Origin: Macrostomum hystrix
Taxonomy: Eukaryota > Platyhelminthes > Macrostomidae
Reading direction: 5' to 3'
DNA length: 64,000 nucleotides
NCBI GenBank assembly: GCA_950097015.1
Contig: CATNEN010000003.1
Coordinates: 4,071,501-4,135,500, forward strand
Both the position numbers and the translations under genes were made by a program. How positions within the stretch are numbered: position 1 is the stretch's first letter; the number at the start of each line of letters is the position of its first letter. Shown in pieces: positions 10,466-21,716 of this stretch. A model generated the notes under the pieces. That model was not told where the DNA came from and ran no database searches. It saw nothing but the letters and a program-made list of their open reading frames with translations.

Positions 10466-12883
10466 ATGAACAAACTCGATATTGCTGTAGCACTCATTCT
10501 GCTCCTGAGCCAATTGTAAGTATGCAACTTAGTTTGTAGACTGCGCTTTAGACTAGTAAACTAGTATTTAGTATTTTAGTATTTAGTATTTAGTATTTAG
10601 TATTTAGTATTTTAGTATTTTAGTAATTACTAGTAGTATTTAGTTTTGAAGTTTTTTAGTATTTTCAACGTTTTTTCCCGATCCATTAAGAAGCTCACAC
10701 AATCTCATGCATAACTCAGATCATCACTACTCACACAATCTCATGCATAACACAGATCATCACTACTCACACAATCTCATGCATAACTCAGATTATCACT
10801 ACTCACACAATCTCATGCATAACTCAGATTATCACTACTCACACAATCTCATGCATAACTCAGATTATCACTACTCACACAATCTCATGCATAACTCAGA
10901 TTATCACTACTCACACAATCTCATGCATAACTCAGATTATCACTACTCACACAATCTCATGCATAACTCAGATCATCACTACTCACACAATCTCATGCAT
11001 AACTCAGATCATCACTACTCACACAATCTCATGCATAACTCAGATCATCACTACTCACACAATCTCATGCATAACTCAGATTATCACTACTCACACAATC
11101 TCATGCATAACTCAGATCATCACTACTCACACAATCTCATGCATAACTCAGATCATCACTACTCACACAATCTCATGCATAACTCAGATCATCACTACTC
11201 ACACAATCTCATGCATAACTCAGATCATCACTACTCACACAATCTCATGCATTATTCAAGTAATTTTACTGCTCACAATTGCTCAATATTATATTCTCAT
11301 TTTCAAATGATCTTAGACCATATAGAATGCTTGTTGTCTGAAGTCAGTTCTGTAAAGTGTTGAGATGAATTTACTTTGAATTGAATTGTTTCGTTTCGAC
11401 ACTGTTTTTCAGAGCTCAAGCCAAGATAAACTACTTCCCTAGCGATGATACTAGTCTTGAACTTCAGCTAGTGCTGAGCTCTAGTGAGACCTTGCTGACT
11501 AGAAGCACAGACCAGAAACAGCTCAGTGCAAACGAGACGCGCAGCACTATTGTGAAGCTACCATCAACTCAAGCGCCTCTGAACCTCATCGTCACAATTG
11601 CAAGAGAACACTCAAGTGGAGAACAGGCGAGAAACTCTGACGGATGGAAGGGCGATTGGCACCTTAATCTCCAGCTAATTTATGGTAGTAGATGACGAAA
11701 AATTTCTGATCTAAAAACAAAAACTCCCAAAACGACCTCTAACAACATCCCGATACTTTGCTCACTAGGCTCGAACTACAACAAGTCCTGGACGAGTCGA
11801 GACCAACTAACCAATGTTCCGCACATTATTCCCGTATTCAACAGGTTAGAACTCTCTTTGTTGCCATTTACTGGACAGTTTTGATTATTTTTATTCACCC
11901 ATTTCCCCCAATATTTACGACTCTGAACAGTTCCCAGCTGCAGCTAATCGTCACATTCTCGACGGGCGGCCTGAACGAGAACGTCAGCCATGCTGCATTA
12001 AAAATCAACTTCGAAATCGCCATGAAGGGATCCTGTGGCAAGAGCTTCCTGCGGCATCGTTCCCGCTGTTATTTTGTGTCCGACAAGAACTTGGAGCTGT
12101 CAGACCTGAGCGGGACTGGTGTTGAGCTGGCTGGGATCTCTGGCTTTGAGCAGCTGAATGAGCTCTTGAGAGACAGTGAGTTCTCTAACCCTTTGGGCAT
12201 AAATTTAATCTGCTTCTGTATTCGAACCAATTTTTGTGCAATCGTTGCAGATGAAGACTTGTCCCAGCATAGCAAGCCGCTGGACTTTAGCGAGCCAGTT
12301 TGCCTCGGAGTGTTTCAATGCTCAGTCAGTGAGCAGCTTCACTACTGGAACTTCAGCAATGGCTCCTGCTCCCCTGAGCAGTTTAACTCGACTGATGATG
12401 AGAATAGGACGCTAGAGAAGCAAGTGCCTTTCATTTTTGAATTGATAGTAATTTATTGACTAATTCAGAATATTTTCCTCAATCATCTGCAGAGTCCAAT
12501 CGCAGGGAAAACTCGACAGATGCCTAGCTGTGAAGTCCACTGGCAGAGAGCGTCCGGAGTACATGCTCTTGGACTGGAAGAAGTCATCAAGAAAGCTGCT
12601 GAGCTTTGAGCAAGCACCAAGCGATGGCATTTCCAAAATTAACTGCTTCAATGACATTGCGGCATTTTGTTCAAATAGAAGCTCTACATACAGCATTTTA
12701 TTTATCGACCTTTTACGAGTATTTATCATTCTAGTGTCACTCGTACTGATTGTATTGGTTGCCTGCCAAATCCATGCCAAGATTGTGAACAATCGATCAT
12801 ACAGGCCTGTACAAATGCAGATTAATCGCGGCAATCAAGACCATGTGACCGACACCTCAATCTCAGTTTGCTGTGTGGAGTAA
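10466..12883 (+). CDS. Tandem-family putative type I membrane protein, copy C
   Basis: Unrecognised family. Six exons are inferred: 10466-10515, 11413-11684, 11769-11844, 11931-12175, 12251-12419 and 12493-12883. Phases are 2-1-2-1-2, giving 400 residues. Exon 1 encodes a signal peptide (MNKLDIAVALILLLSQL) that continues A-Q-A-K in exon 2. Exon 3 has W-T-S-R-D and H-I-I-P-V-F-N; exon 4 has GSCGKSFLRHRSRCYF and LELSDLSGTG; exon 5 has L-G-V-F-Q-C-S. The last exon carries R-C-L-A-V-K, K-L-L-S-F, a transmembrane helix (VFIILVSLVLIVLVAC) and a tail of about 37 residues ending C-C-V-E. Intron 5 appears to use a GC donor (GAGAA|GCAAGT), the only way to keep phase 2. Intron 1 holds a 36-bp minisatellite. 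It is probably a cell-surface protein; its function cannot be read. Confidence 0.75.
10563..10635. repeat. Short tandem repeat, TATTTAG type
   Basis: Seven- to eight-base units (tatttag and tattttag) run inside intron 1 of copy C, just downstream of the signal-peptide exon. Confidence 0.85.
10690..11253. repeat. Minisatellite, 36-bp unit, about 15-16 copies (copy C intron 1)
   Basis: Units are near identical, differing mainly at one C/T position (ATCATCACT or ATTATCACT). Because 36 is a multiple of three the array stays open as a repetitive peptide, but it lies between a signal exon with a GTAAGT donor and an exon with a T-rich acceptor, so it is intronic. Confidence 0.9.
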
Positions 12884-13429
12884 CTCAATTATCTGTTACA
12901 GGCTTTTATACTCTGTTAGTTGTCCCATGGTAGCTAAACATTTTGGTCACTAAATTTGCGCCTCTTGTAGCCAAAGATCTACTCTCTCCCTGTCTCAATC
13001 TCAGCGAATCTCAAACGAACGAATGGATCAAGATCACGCATAAGAGTAAATGCAGATCCAGAATGCATTGCTATACTACGTGCTTCGGTCGTTTAAATGC
13101 AATTCCCGCTAGTCCAGCATATCCATTTCATTGCAGTTTTGTGTTTTTAGACGCTAGTTTTTTATATAAGTCAGTAGCTCGGCAGTATTGATATTGTTTT
13201 ACAATTTTCTAGCCATGACGATCAAAAGACTTTGACACCATCTCATAATCTGCAAATTTGTTTTTCGTATTAGTCCAAATTTTCACCTGGACCTTAAATA
13301 AAATTACATTTAATAACTTGAATTCCGTGTCGTCTAGTGATCCTAACCAAGAAATTTAATTTTCAACTTAGGATATCGTGCACTGTTCTTAACATGTTAG
13401 ACACAAGTCCTAACATAAAAGACAAGATA
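12884..13429. other. Copy C downstream spacer
   Basis: No gene is supported. AATAAA at about 13298 is a possible polyadenylation signal, although 400 bp from the stop. Confidence 0.4.
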
Positions 13430-14046
13430 CTCAGCTGTTAGACAAGTGTCTCACCTGTTAGACAAGAGTCCCAGCTGTTAGACAAGAGTCCCAGCTGTTA
13501 GTCAACTGTTAGACAAGAGTCTCAGCTGTTAGACAAGAGTCCCGGCTGTTAGACAAGAGTCCTAGCTGTTAGACAAGAGTCCCGGCTGTTAGACAAGAGT
13601 CCTAGCTGTTAGACAAGAGTCCCGGCTGTTAGACAAGAGTCCTAGCTGTTAGACAAGAGTCTCAGCTGTTAGACAAGAGTCCCGGCTGTTAGACAAGTGT
13701 CTCAGCTGTTAAACAAGAGCCCCAGCTGTTAAACAAGAGTCCCAGCTGTTAGACAAGAGTCCCAGCTGTTAGACAAGAGTCCCGGCTGTTAAACAAGAGT
13801 CCCGGCTGTTAAACAAGAGCCCCAGCTGTTAGACAAGAGTCCCAGCTGTTAGAAAAGAGTCCTAGGTGTTAGACAAGAGTCCTAGCTGTTAGACAAGAGT
13901 CCCAGCTGTTAGAAAAGAGTCCTAGCTGTTAGACAAGAGTCCCAGCTGTTAGAAAAGAGTCCTAGCTGTTAGACAAGAGTCCTAGCTGTTAGAAAAGAGT
14001 TCTAGCTGTTAGACAAGAGTCCTAGGTGTTAGACAAGATTCCCAGT
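13430..14046. repeat. Minisatellite, 20-bp unit, about 30 copies (left half)
   Basis: The unit is GTTAGACAAGAGTCCCAGCT with C/T/G changes and a few AAACAAG or AAAAGAG variants. The array is cut by the BEL/Pao element and continues at 16900-17045. Confidence 0.92.
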
Positions 14047-14529
14047 GTAGCACAGTGTTCATGTACCATATGCTTTGACCTACACACGCTCCTTCTCTTA
14101 CTCTCTCCAAAGTGCCGTTCAAACCTGAGACCCAAAATAATGTACAATTTGGCTCTCCAATATTCCGTAATAACAGCTCACGCACTCTGAACTTCAATGC
14201 AATAAATATCGATGCTAAAGCCTCTTATAGGGGCGAATTATTAATTCATTCAGCTTGCCAATATCTGAATAAATATACAAACATATTGTTGCCTCGGACT
14301 CGCAAAACAAACACAAAGTACGGGTGTCAAGACAAATCAAATGAGATTTTAGTCAACTGAGTTTATTGTTTCATTAAGAAAAGCATACGCTTCAAATCAG
14401 AAAGATGCATGTCGCTAATAAGTTGATTGGGGTTGGGAAAAGAGAGAGAGAGTGTGGGGAGGGGTTCATACGTGTTCATACTGATCTCAAGTAGAAACAG
14501 GCATAACAATTGACGAAGCCTTCTCAACA
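14047..14529 (-). mobile_element. 3' LTR of BEL/Pao element
   Basis: Read on the - strand the segment begins TGTTGAGAAGG and ends GTGCTACA, i.e. TG...CA. It is preceded by a purine tract (AGGAAGGGGGAA, 14530-14541) as expected of a polypurine tract, and it contains AATAAA on the - strand at 14367-14362. Its inner end abuts the minisatellite exactly. No matching 5' LTR exists in the window, so the boundary rests on these signals only. Confidence 0.6.
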
Positions 14530-15204
14530 TTCCCCCTTCCTGACATAAGATGTCAGCAACAAGCAAACCGAAAGAAGCCTAAAAGCAGAAGAAAGCAGAA
14601 ATCAACATTCGAAAAGGCAATTAGTTTAACAACCGACCACCAGAGACAAGATTCCGAAAGTTACCGGTAATTAAATAGGTAAATATTATTTTTTGTAACA
14701 AAAACAAAAACACAAAAATGGTAACAATAACAACTATAAAAAATCATTTTGCGGTAAAAAAATAGGCAGATAATAAACTGAAGTACGAGTACAAAAAATG
14801 TACAAATTAATTTTGTTCTCGTTTAAACGCATAAAGCAAACATCGCGCTGTTAGTATTTCAATCCAAAGACGAAAAATTGCAAAAAGAGAATCCTGCAAC
14901 TATTCAAAATAAAAAACCCACCGGAACACCGAATCAAATTTAAGCAAAAGTAATGAAAAAAAGATAGTGAGATGACTCAATAAAACGCTTGAAAAATACG
15001 CAATGATTGAAAACCTCCGCCTATAAAGTTAAACAAAATAAGAAACTCTCTGCCGAAACTAAAAAAAACCGCATAATCTCACAAAACAAAGGCTGAGTAA
15101 AAAAAGAAATATTTAATTCGAATGAAAAGCAAGATCTCGCATGACAGATTCAACGTATAATAAAGGTAATCGACTAAACAGCCACTTTCAGTCACAGTCA
15201 AAAT
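14530..15204 (-). mobile_element. BEL/Pao 3' internal non-coding region
   Basis: A-rich and stop-dense on both strands, it lies between the end of pol and the purine tract. No envelope-like reading frame is seen. Confidence 0.5.
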
Positions 15205-16895
15205 CACTCACCCAGTTCTCGGTGCCTCAATGACACAGCTTGGACAGGCCGCACCAGATCCGACTGACCGACTTGAACCTTGGCCACGCGTACTCGTCCG
15301 TCTTGGCCGGGGAACACCGAAGCGACCCGTCCGAGCGGTCAGTGACCTCGCGGCACATCGGGCTTGAGGACCAGCACGACATCGTTCACTTGCAGGTCTC
15401 TCTGTCGGTCGATCCACTTTGACCTTGGCTGCAGACCAGGTAGCCACTCTCGCATCCATCGTCGCCACACATGCGTAACGAGTTCCTGTACACGCTGCTA
15501 ACGCCGCCTCGGATTGGACGCAACGTCCTCGGACACGTCTGGCGCGAACTGGCCTCCGGCTTTTCCATGCAGGAAGTGCTTGGGCGTCAGAGGCGACTCG
15601 TCCATCGGGTTGGCCGTCTGGTACGTGATTGGGCGTGAGTTGATGAGCGCCTCCGCTCCGGTGGTGGCTGAGTTCAGCTCCTCATCATTCACATCTGCAT
15701 TGCCGAGGATTGCGCTCAGCGCCCACTTTGCTGCGCGGATCATTACTTCGTGTGCTCCGCCGAAGTGTGGCGCTGCGGGTGGCTGGAAGCTCCCCTTGAC
15801 GCCGTGCGCTGCTGTGACCTGCTGCACTTTGGCCTTGTTCACGCTTTCCAGCTGCTGAAGCTCCTCTGCTCCTTTGACGAAGTTGCCTCCGTTATCCGAA
15901 TGATGACCTTTGGCAGTCCTCGACGGTTCACCATGCGATGGAATGCGTTAAGAAATGAGTCCGTTTCGAGCCCGTAGGTCATCTCCAGGTGCACGGCACG
16001 TGTCTCTAGGCATATGAACAGGGCTATGTAGCGCTTCTGACGTCGCTTGCCGCGCCCTTGCACCGTGGTGAATGGACCGCCCATGTCGACTGCCACATGT
16101 GTGAATGCTTTTAGCGAGAAAGCCAGCCGCTTCCTGCAGACCGTGCACTCTAGCTCCCACTGGCGAATCGCTTCTCTCGCTCCGATCATCCAGTACCTCG
16201 ATGCCATCGCGGCCAACACATCGTTCGTGCCACCATGCGCTCGGTCTTCGTGAAACTTCTTGATGTCTCGCTTTGAATGGCAGCTGCTGTCCGAACTTCA
16301 GGCGACCGTCAACACGCATTACTCCTGACGGATCCTTCACTGGCTGCAGGGACTGTAGCTTCTTGTCAATGCAGCTCTGCCGGCTGAATGATTCGTCTTC
16401 TACTAGTTTTACGAGCCGCTCTTCCACATCCTCTAACTCATCCACCGTCAGCTCGCCGCTCACTCGTAGCTCTGGAGTCTTTCGGCAATTTCTCAAGAAA
16501 CGCAGCATATAGGCCGTAACTCGCTACAGCCTTCTGAAGTCCGAGAACCGAGATAGCTCCAGGCGCCATCCTTTGTCTGCGACCGCCACTTCCGCGACAT
16601 GCGTCCGCTCCTGATGCTGCTCACCCGAAGCCATAGCAACCAATCCTTCGCGTTTCTTGGAAACCTCAGCTTCAACCGGCATGAGTGGCATTGGCTTTCC
16701 GGCCAGCTCTTTTCCTTCTGCAGCAGAAGCTCTGGTCCATCGAGCCAACATCGCAGGTTGGGCAGCTCGGCTGCGCTGCAGCCACTGGAAACAATGTCGG
16801 CTGGATTCAGCTTCGTCGGCACATACCGCCACTGATTTTTCTGAACCTCTTGCTGACCTCTTGCTGAAAGAGAGCGATTCGGTTTGCTACGAACG
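15205..16895 (-). mobile_element. BEL/Pao retrotransposon pol fragment (RNase H end, integrase, DUF5641-like)
   Basis: Order on the - strand: 16832-16500 has PTKLNPADIVS and CWLDGPELLLQ, the end of the BEL/Pao RNase H region. 16508-16260 has QPVKDPSGVMRVDGRL. 16219-15839 has the start of the integrase core (HVAVDMGGPF and FICLETRAVHLEM). 15842-15498 has the PHFGGAHEVMIRAAKWAL and SRPITYQT blocks. 15480-15205 has the DUF5641-type tail (W-P-L-G-R-V, D-G-R-V-R-V). Frameshifts lie near 16500, near 16220 and just before the integrase D-N-G motif near 15890, so the copy is dead. Gag, protease and most of the reverse transcriptase are missing; the left end breaks directly into the 20-bp minisatellite at about 16895. 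Confidence 0.85.
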
Positions 16896-16899
16896 GCTT

Positions 16900-17045
16900 G
16901 GTTCAGCTGTTAGACAAGAGTCCTATCTGTTAGACAAGAGCCCCAGCTGTTAGACAAGAGTCCCAGCTGTTAGAGTTAGACAAGAGTCTCAGCTGTTAGA
17001 CAAGAGTCCTATCTGTTAGACAAGAGTCCCAGCTATTAGACACGA
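16900..17045. repeat. Minisatellite, 20-bp unit (right half)
   Basis: Seven or so units of the same GTTAGACAAGAGTCCCAGCT type as at 13430-14046 continue directly after the truncated BEL/Pao element. Confidence 0.9.
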
Positions 17046-17504
17046 TCGCAATAGATAGAAATTGTTAACTTAGACACTTTGCAATGGCTCTAGTGCATGC
17101 CCAATGTACACTGCACTACTGCACTGGAGGTTAAAGCATCTGCAGCTTGAGAACGGATGGCGAGTCATAAAAGTACCTACTCCATTGTTCTTCAACCAGC
17201 TGCAGCAGGCGCAACTCTGCGGCAACGTCAGCAGTGCATAAGTGTAGTTGTACGCGAAGTACGTACATTGAGTAGCTTGTCTCTAGTTAAAGTCATCATC
17301 GCTGGCATAAAATGCTGATACTAATTGTGATCTTCTCAATTTACCTTTGACCAAGCCGCCAGACTATTAAGACTCTCGGTTGTCAGTTTTATTTTATTAC
17401 TTCAAAAGTATGAAATAATTTAAATTTTTATTTTCTTCCGTAGAAAATTATTTTCTTCTTCCAAAGTAATAGAACAGAAACTACGTGTTTTTTGGTCTGA
17501 AAAT

Positions 17505-19638
17505 ATGTATTTTAGCCGCATGTACCTGTTGGTTTTGAGCTGTGTAATTTATATTCAAGGGTAAGTCTGTAAGCTGATGTGGTATTAATTTATGTGCATC
17601 TCTATTTATGTACTTAAGTAATTGAAACATTAAGTAATTAAGTAATTGAGTAATTTGAAGTAATTAAAGTAATTAAATGGTCAGATTTAGCTGACTCACA
17701 TCTGTTACCACCAGATGTCAGATGGTCAGATTTATCTGACTCACATCTGTTACCACCAGTTGTCAGATGGTCAGATTTATCTGACTCACATCTGTTACCA
17801 CCAGTTGTCAGATGGTCAGATTTATCTGACTCACATCTGTTACCACCAGTTGTCAGATGGTCAGATTTATCTGACTCACATCTGTTACCACCAGTTGTCA
17901 GATGGTCAGATTTATCTGACTCACATCTGTTAACACCAGTTGTCAGATGGTCAGATTTATCTGACTCACATCTGTTACCACCAGTTGTCAGATGGTCAGA
18001 TTTATCTGACTCACATCTGTTAACACCAGTTGTCAGATGGTCAGATTTATCTGACTCACATCTGTTACCACCAGTTGTCAGATGGTCAGATTTAGCTGAC
18101 TCACATCTGTTACCACCAGTTGTCAGATGGTCAGATTTATCTGACTCACATCTGTTACCACCAGTTGTCAGATGGTCAGAATTAACTGTCAGATAACTTA
18201 TAGCTGGCATCCGACTCGCATTTCAGAGCTGTCGCTAAAAACTATTACTGTCATGATGGTGGACAGGTAAGTTTTTCCATGGAACTTAACTCGTCGCAGC
18301 AACTGATTTTTTTGGTCCGGGATGAAAGTCAGTTCAGTGCATCTCAGAAGTGCTTGTACACTGTGAATTTACCAATGAAGTCGGAACCTTCTGCACAGCT
18401 GCTTGTATGGATCAAGGTCTCGAACAGCGGCATCTTTTCACCAGGCGCACAGAGTGTTGGCTGTGATTGGCAGCTAAATATTTCTCACGAGGGTAAGCTG
18501 AAATGATGGAAATAGTATCAATGCTTCTCAGATACAACTTTGAACCAACCAATCAGACTGCAGACATACACATGGTGCGCTAATAAATTACTGCAGATTC
18601 GAGAAACAGCATGACGTGGACGAATGCTGACCGACTGCCTCCGATTCCGCTAATTTCTCCCCTGTCCAATAGGTGAGTGAAGAATTTCAGTAGTCTGTAA
18701 CTATTCAGCACGTCAGCGCGCCCGAACTGCCCGCAGCTCGCAGAAGCTGATCGTCAGATTCTCCACGGGCGCTTCAAAGCCAAGCGCCAGCTGCAATCTC
18801 ATCAATCTGAGTATCGACATCGTCAGCCAGGGATTCTGCGGCGGGAACATGCTGCTGCATCGACATCGCTGCCTCTTTGTCTCCGACCAGAAGCTGGAGC
18901 TGTCAGACCTGACTGGGACTGGAGCTGAACTCGCTGGCATCTCCGGTTTTGAGCAGCTGAATGAGCTTCTAAGAGACAGTGAGTGCTTTGCCTCTTCTCG
19001 CCTGAGCTTTGTTTTTATTCTGGATTCCGAATGCATGGATTTACGACCATTGCAGATGAGCTCAAAGGGATGGGTTCATTAGCCCAGTCATTGGATCTCG
19101 TGAGCAGCTATGTGAGAATCGGAGTGTTCCGTTGCGCCGACCTGCAGGTTCCCCGATATTTCAGCTCAACAATTCACGATATTAACCCATGCGGTCGAGG
19201 GCGATTCAACCTGACAGGATTTGACCTAAATGAGCAGATTGAAAGGTGAAATGCTGCATGGTGTACTCTTTTGTGTTCAAGAAAAATCGGATACTAGTAC
19301 TGAGATTTGCCTTTGATTTCAATTTCAGCATCGCCAAGGATTCATCTTGGACCCTCAAGTGCGCTTCCGTGAAGGCTTCCAGCGACGGGAAAATCAGTTT
19401 GGTGTTCTCGAACTGCAGTCAGCCAATGAGATCCCTACTCAGCTTTCTTCCTGCGACGTCATCTGCGCTGACCACAGAAAATGTTCGCACAAGCTGCTTG
19501 GAGCCATTTCAGAAACTGTGCAGCTCTCCTCCGCTGAGTGACGAAACAGGTTTTACTTGCGACACGGGGCGCAATTTAATAATCTCTCTAATGGTCGTAA
19601 TTTGTATTTGTCTGGTCAACAGCCAGTGGCTTAGATAG
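17505..19638 (+). CDS. Tandem-family putative membrane protein, copy D
   Basis: Unrecognised family. Six exons are inferred: 17505-17560, 18227-18492, 18597-18672, 18737-18978, 19056-19245 and 19329-19638. Phases are 2-1-2-1-2, giving 379 residues; exons 1 and 2 together are 322 nt, exactly as in copy C. Exon 1 encodes a hydrophobic signal sequence (MYFSRMYLLVLSCVIYIQ), and the mature start reads A-V-A-K-N-Y-Y-C. Exon 2 has Q-S-V-G-C-D-W-Q-L-N-I; exon 4 has GFCGGNMLLHRHRCLF and LELSDLTGTGAELAGISG; exon 5 has R-I-G-V-F-R-C-A. The last exon has L-K-C-A, L-L-S-F and a C-terminal hydrophobic segment (LIISLMVVICICLV), with only about 6 residues after it. The near absence of a tail suggests a tailless anchor or a GPI-type signal. 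Intron 1 holds a 45-bp minisatellite. Confidence 0.75.
17690..18185. repeat. Minisatellite, 45-bp unit, about 11 copies (copy D intron 1)
   Basis: Each unit has CAGATGGTCAGATTTATCTG, then ACTCACATCTGTTACCACCAG, then TTGT. The inner GACTCACATCTG and CACCAGTTG parts match the array at 3541-4285. The array is intronic: a GTAAGT donor lies at 17561 and a TTTCAG acceptor at 18226. Confidence 0.92.
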
Positions 19639-21479
19639 GTGGGCAGATGTAGACTTTTGGAAGTGCTGTGCAATATTGGCGGCTAAGCCACTGGTTGACG
19701 ACCATCTTAGATACGAGCGTATAACCTGAAATTCCTAATAACTATTATCACATTTTTTAATTAACCGCAATATGTTTTTTCCTGTTTGACCTGTTTCCTG
19801 TTTCCGAATGAGATTATTTTCTTATAAGCAGCACAATCTATTCAGCTTTTAAACAAGCCAAGATAATTGACTATTTAATCCATCTCAACTTTTGAGCTTG
19901 CTGTCAGTTAGTAATTCAAAGATTCGATTGACATAAAATCAATGTCTTCACACATTTGTGAATAGCAATGTTTAAACCTATATAAAAGGTATTCGTAGTT
20001 TCATAAAACATTCAATTAATTATTCAGCCAAATGGAATCGAAAGTTTTCAAGAACTAGTCAAATTTTCAGCTTTGAGTCTGCTTGTCTGTCATTTATAAT
20101 AAAAACTCTTGTATACTTTTTCCTTTTTATAAGATTTCTACTGCTGTGATACTACTAGCAAAGTAGAGTGATTAACTGTACCTGGTCTGAATTTTAATTT
20201 GTTAATTTTGATTGTATCACACATTTAGGTCGTGCTTGCCAAATGGAACTTTTTCATTCGGACTGCTCTGTTAATATAACAGGCAGGCATTAAATTGATA
20301 GTCATTAACGAATCATTGAATATTCAGCTCGTAGTTCCAGCATGACAATTAAAATCGAGTTCTCGACTTTCCTAGTACTTACTTAGCTCAGCTTCATAAT
20401 TAGCTCTTCCGTAAGCACAGCTGTAAGAGTTTAATGCATTGTTGACTTTTATTACACACATGACAAAATACAACGGAAACTATATGAAGTGTGAGTAGCA
20501 AGTAGCTTTTTACAGAAATACATAATTTCTGTACAACTGTGAGACAGCAGTACCATTCTTACTGTTCACTGGCTTTATTTTTGATTTCTGAAAAAACCGC
20601 TCAGCTTGCCTGCCTTCCCTTTCCTCCAAGCGAGTTGGAGAAAAGCGGTCATCAATGGTTGCAGCCGAGCTATGCTAGATAGCAGCTGCAACCCGCTTCG
20701 CGCTCAGAAAGGCAGGCTTGGCCTCGTCCTCGCGGGTTTGGGTCCAGGGTCAATTTTGGTTGACGTCCTGGCGAAACATACTATAGAAATGATCCCTAAA
20801 AGTATGATCTTAAAGATTTGACAGGCAAATTCAAGGCTTTATGTAAAGAGTGTCTACGCAACTAAACAAGAGTCATTATTTTCGTAGAGTAAAACTTTAC
20901 CCCGACATAACGAGAGGGACATGATAAATTACTGTTTATATCAGTTAGCTAAGTAGCTAAGCAATTATTTTATTATGAAATTGTTACTTTAAAGATAATA
21001 AAACAAAAAGCCAAATAATAAATTTGACTTATCCTAGAGCTCTTTGTAAAATTAAATTGAAGACGAGAGCGATCAAACGAACTATTGCTCTACTATGAGT
21101 AATACTCGTTAAATCATTCGTCTGATCAACACATTGAGCAGTAGGCGCAAATTTATGTGTTCGATAATTTCAGCAATCGCGGAATAATTTTTTTTGTGTA
21201 TTTCATCATATAATAAAGAGAGAGAGAGATCAGTAACTGATAAAATTAAACGATTTGCATTGTGGAAAGTGATTCAGTGAAATCCGCAGCTTAACAAGAA
21301 TATCAACACCTCACAGTTAACTGTTCACAAAATCAGAAATGAAAAAAATGGTACTTTCGCGTCATGAGTGACTTAAATGACATAACTATAGCGATAATAA
21401 ATCAAATTAATGTTAACAGTTTAAATACAAAGTCTTTCTAGTGTGACCTTCAAAAGCCGTCAACAATCTTTAATAGAGT
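19639..21479. other. Gene-poor spacer between the tandem family and the - strand gene run
   Basis: AT-rich, with no splice-bounded coding segment. A nested inverted repeat at 20608-20717 is listed separately. The small reading frame over that hairpin (20606-20821) has no support. Confidence 0.5.
20608..20717. repeat. Nested inverted repeat, potential hairpin
   Basis: The outer arms are GCCTGCCTT (20608-20616) and AAGGCAGGC (20709-20717). The inner arms are GGTTGCAGC (20657-20665) and GCTGCAACC (20685-20693), with GCTAT/ATAGC inside them and AAGCG/CGCTT outside them. GC content is higher than in the flanks. It could be a short non-autonomous transposon or a structured RNA; no TSD is clear. 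Confidence 0.55.
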
Positions 21480-21716
21480 TTAGGATGCTGAGGAAACTGC
21501 TCAAGGTGACTGTTCTCACAGCTGCGATTCCTAGGAAGTTTTTGGAGGCTGAGGAAACTGCTCAATGGGACTGTTCTCACAGCTGCGATTCCTAGGCAGT
21601 TTTTGGAGGCTGAGGAAACTGCTCAAGGTGACTGTTCTCACAGCTGCGATTCCTAGGCAGTTTTTGGAGGCTGAGGAAACTGCTCAAGGTGACTGTTCTC
21701 ACAGCTGCGATGCCAT
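21480..21716. repeat. Tandem repeat, about 61-bp unit, 4 copies
   Basis: The units contain GAGGAAACTGCTCAAGGTGA followed by CTGTTCTCACAGCTGCGAT and CCTAGGCAGTTTTTGGAGG. Copies are nearly identical. Confidence 0.9.

Noticed and set aside
10707-11363. 218-codon frame of repeated M-H-N-S-D-H-H-Y-S-H-N-L
   Set aside because: Looks like a metal-binding repeat protein, but it is a 36-bp array in intron 1 of family copy C, between a signal-peptide exon and exon 2 with consistent phase.
17638-18210. 190-codon - strand repeat frame
   Set aside because: 45-bp array in intron 1 of copy D; no signal for a - strand gene.
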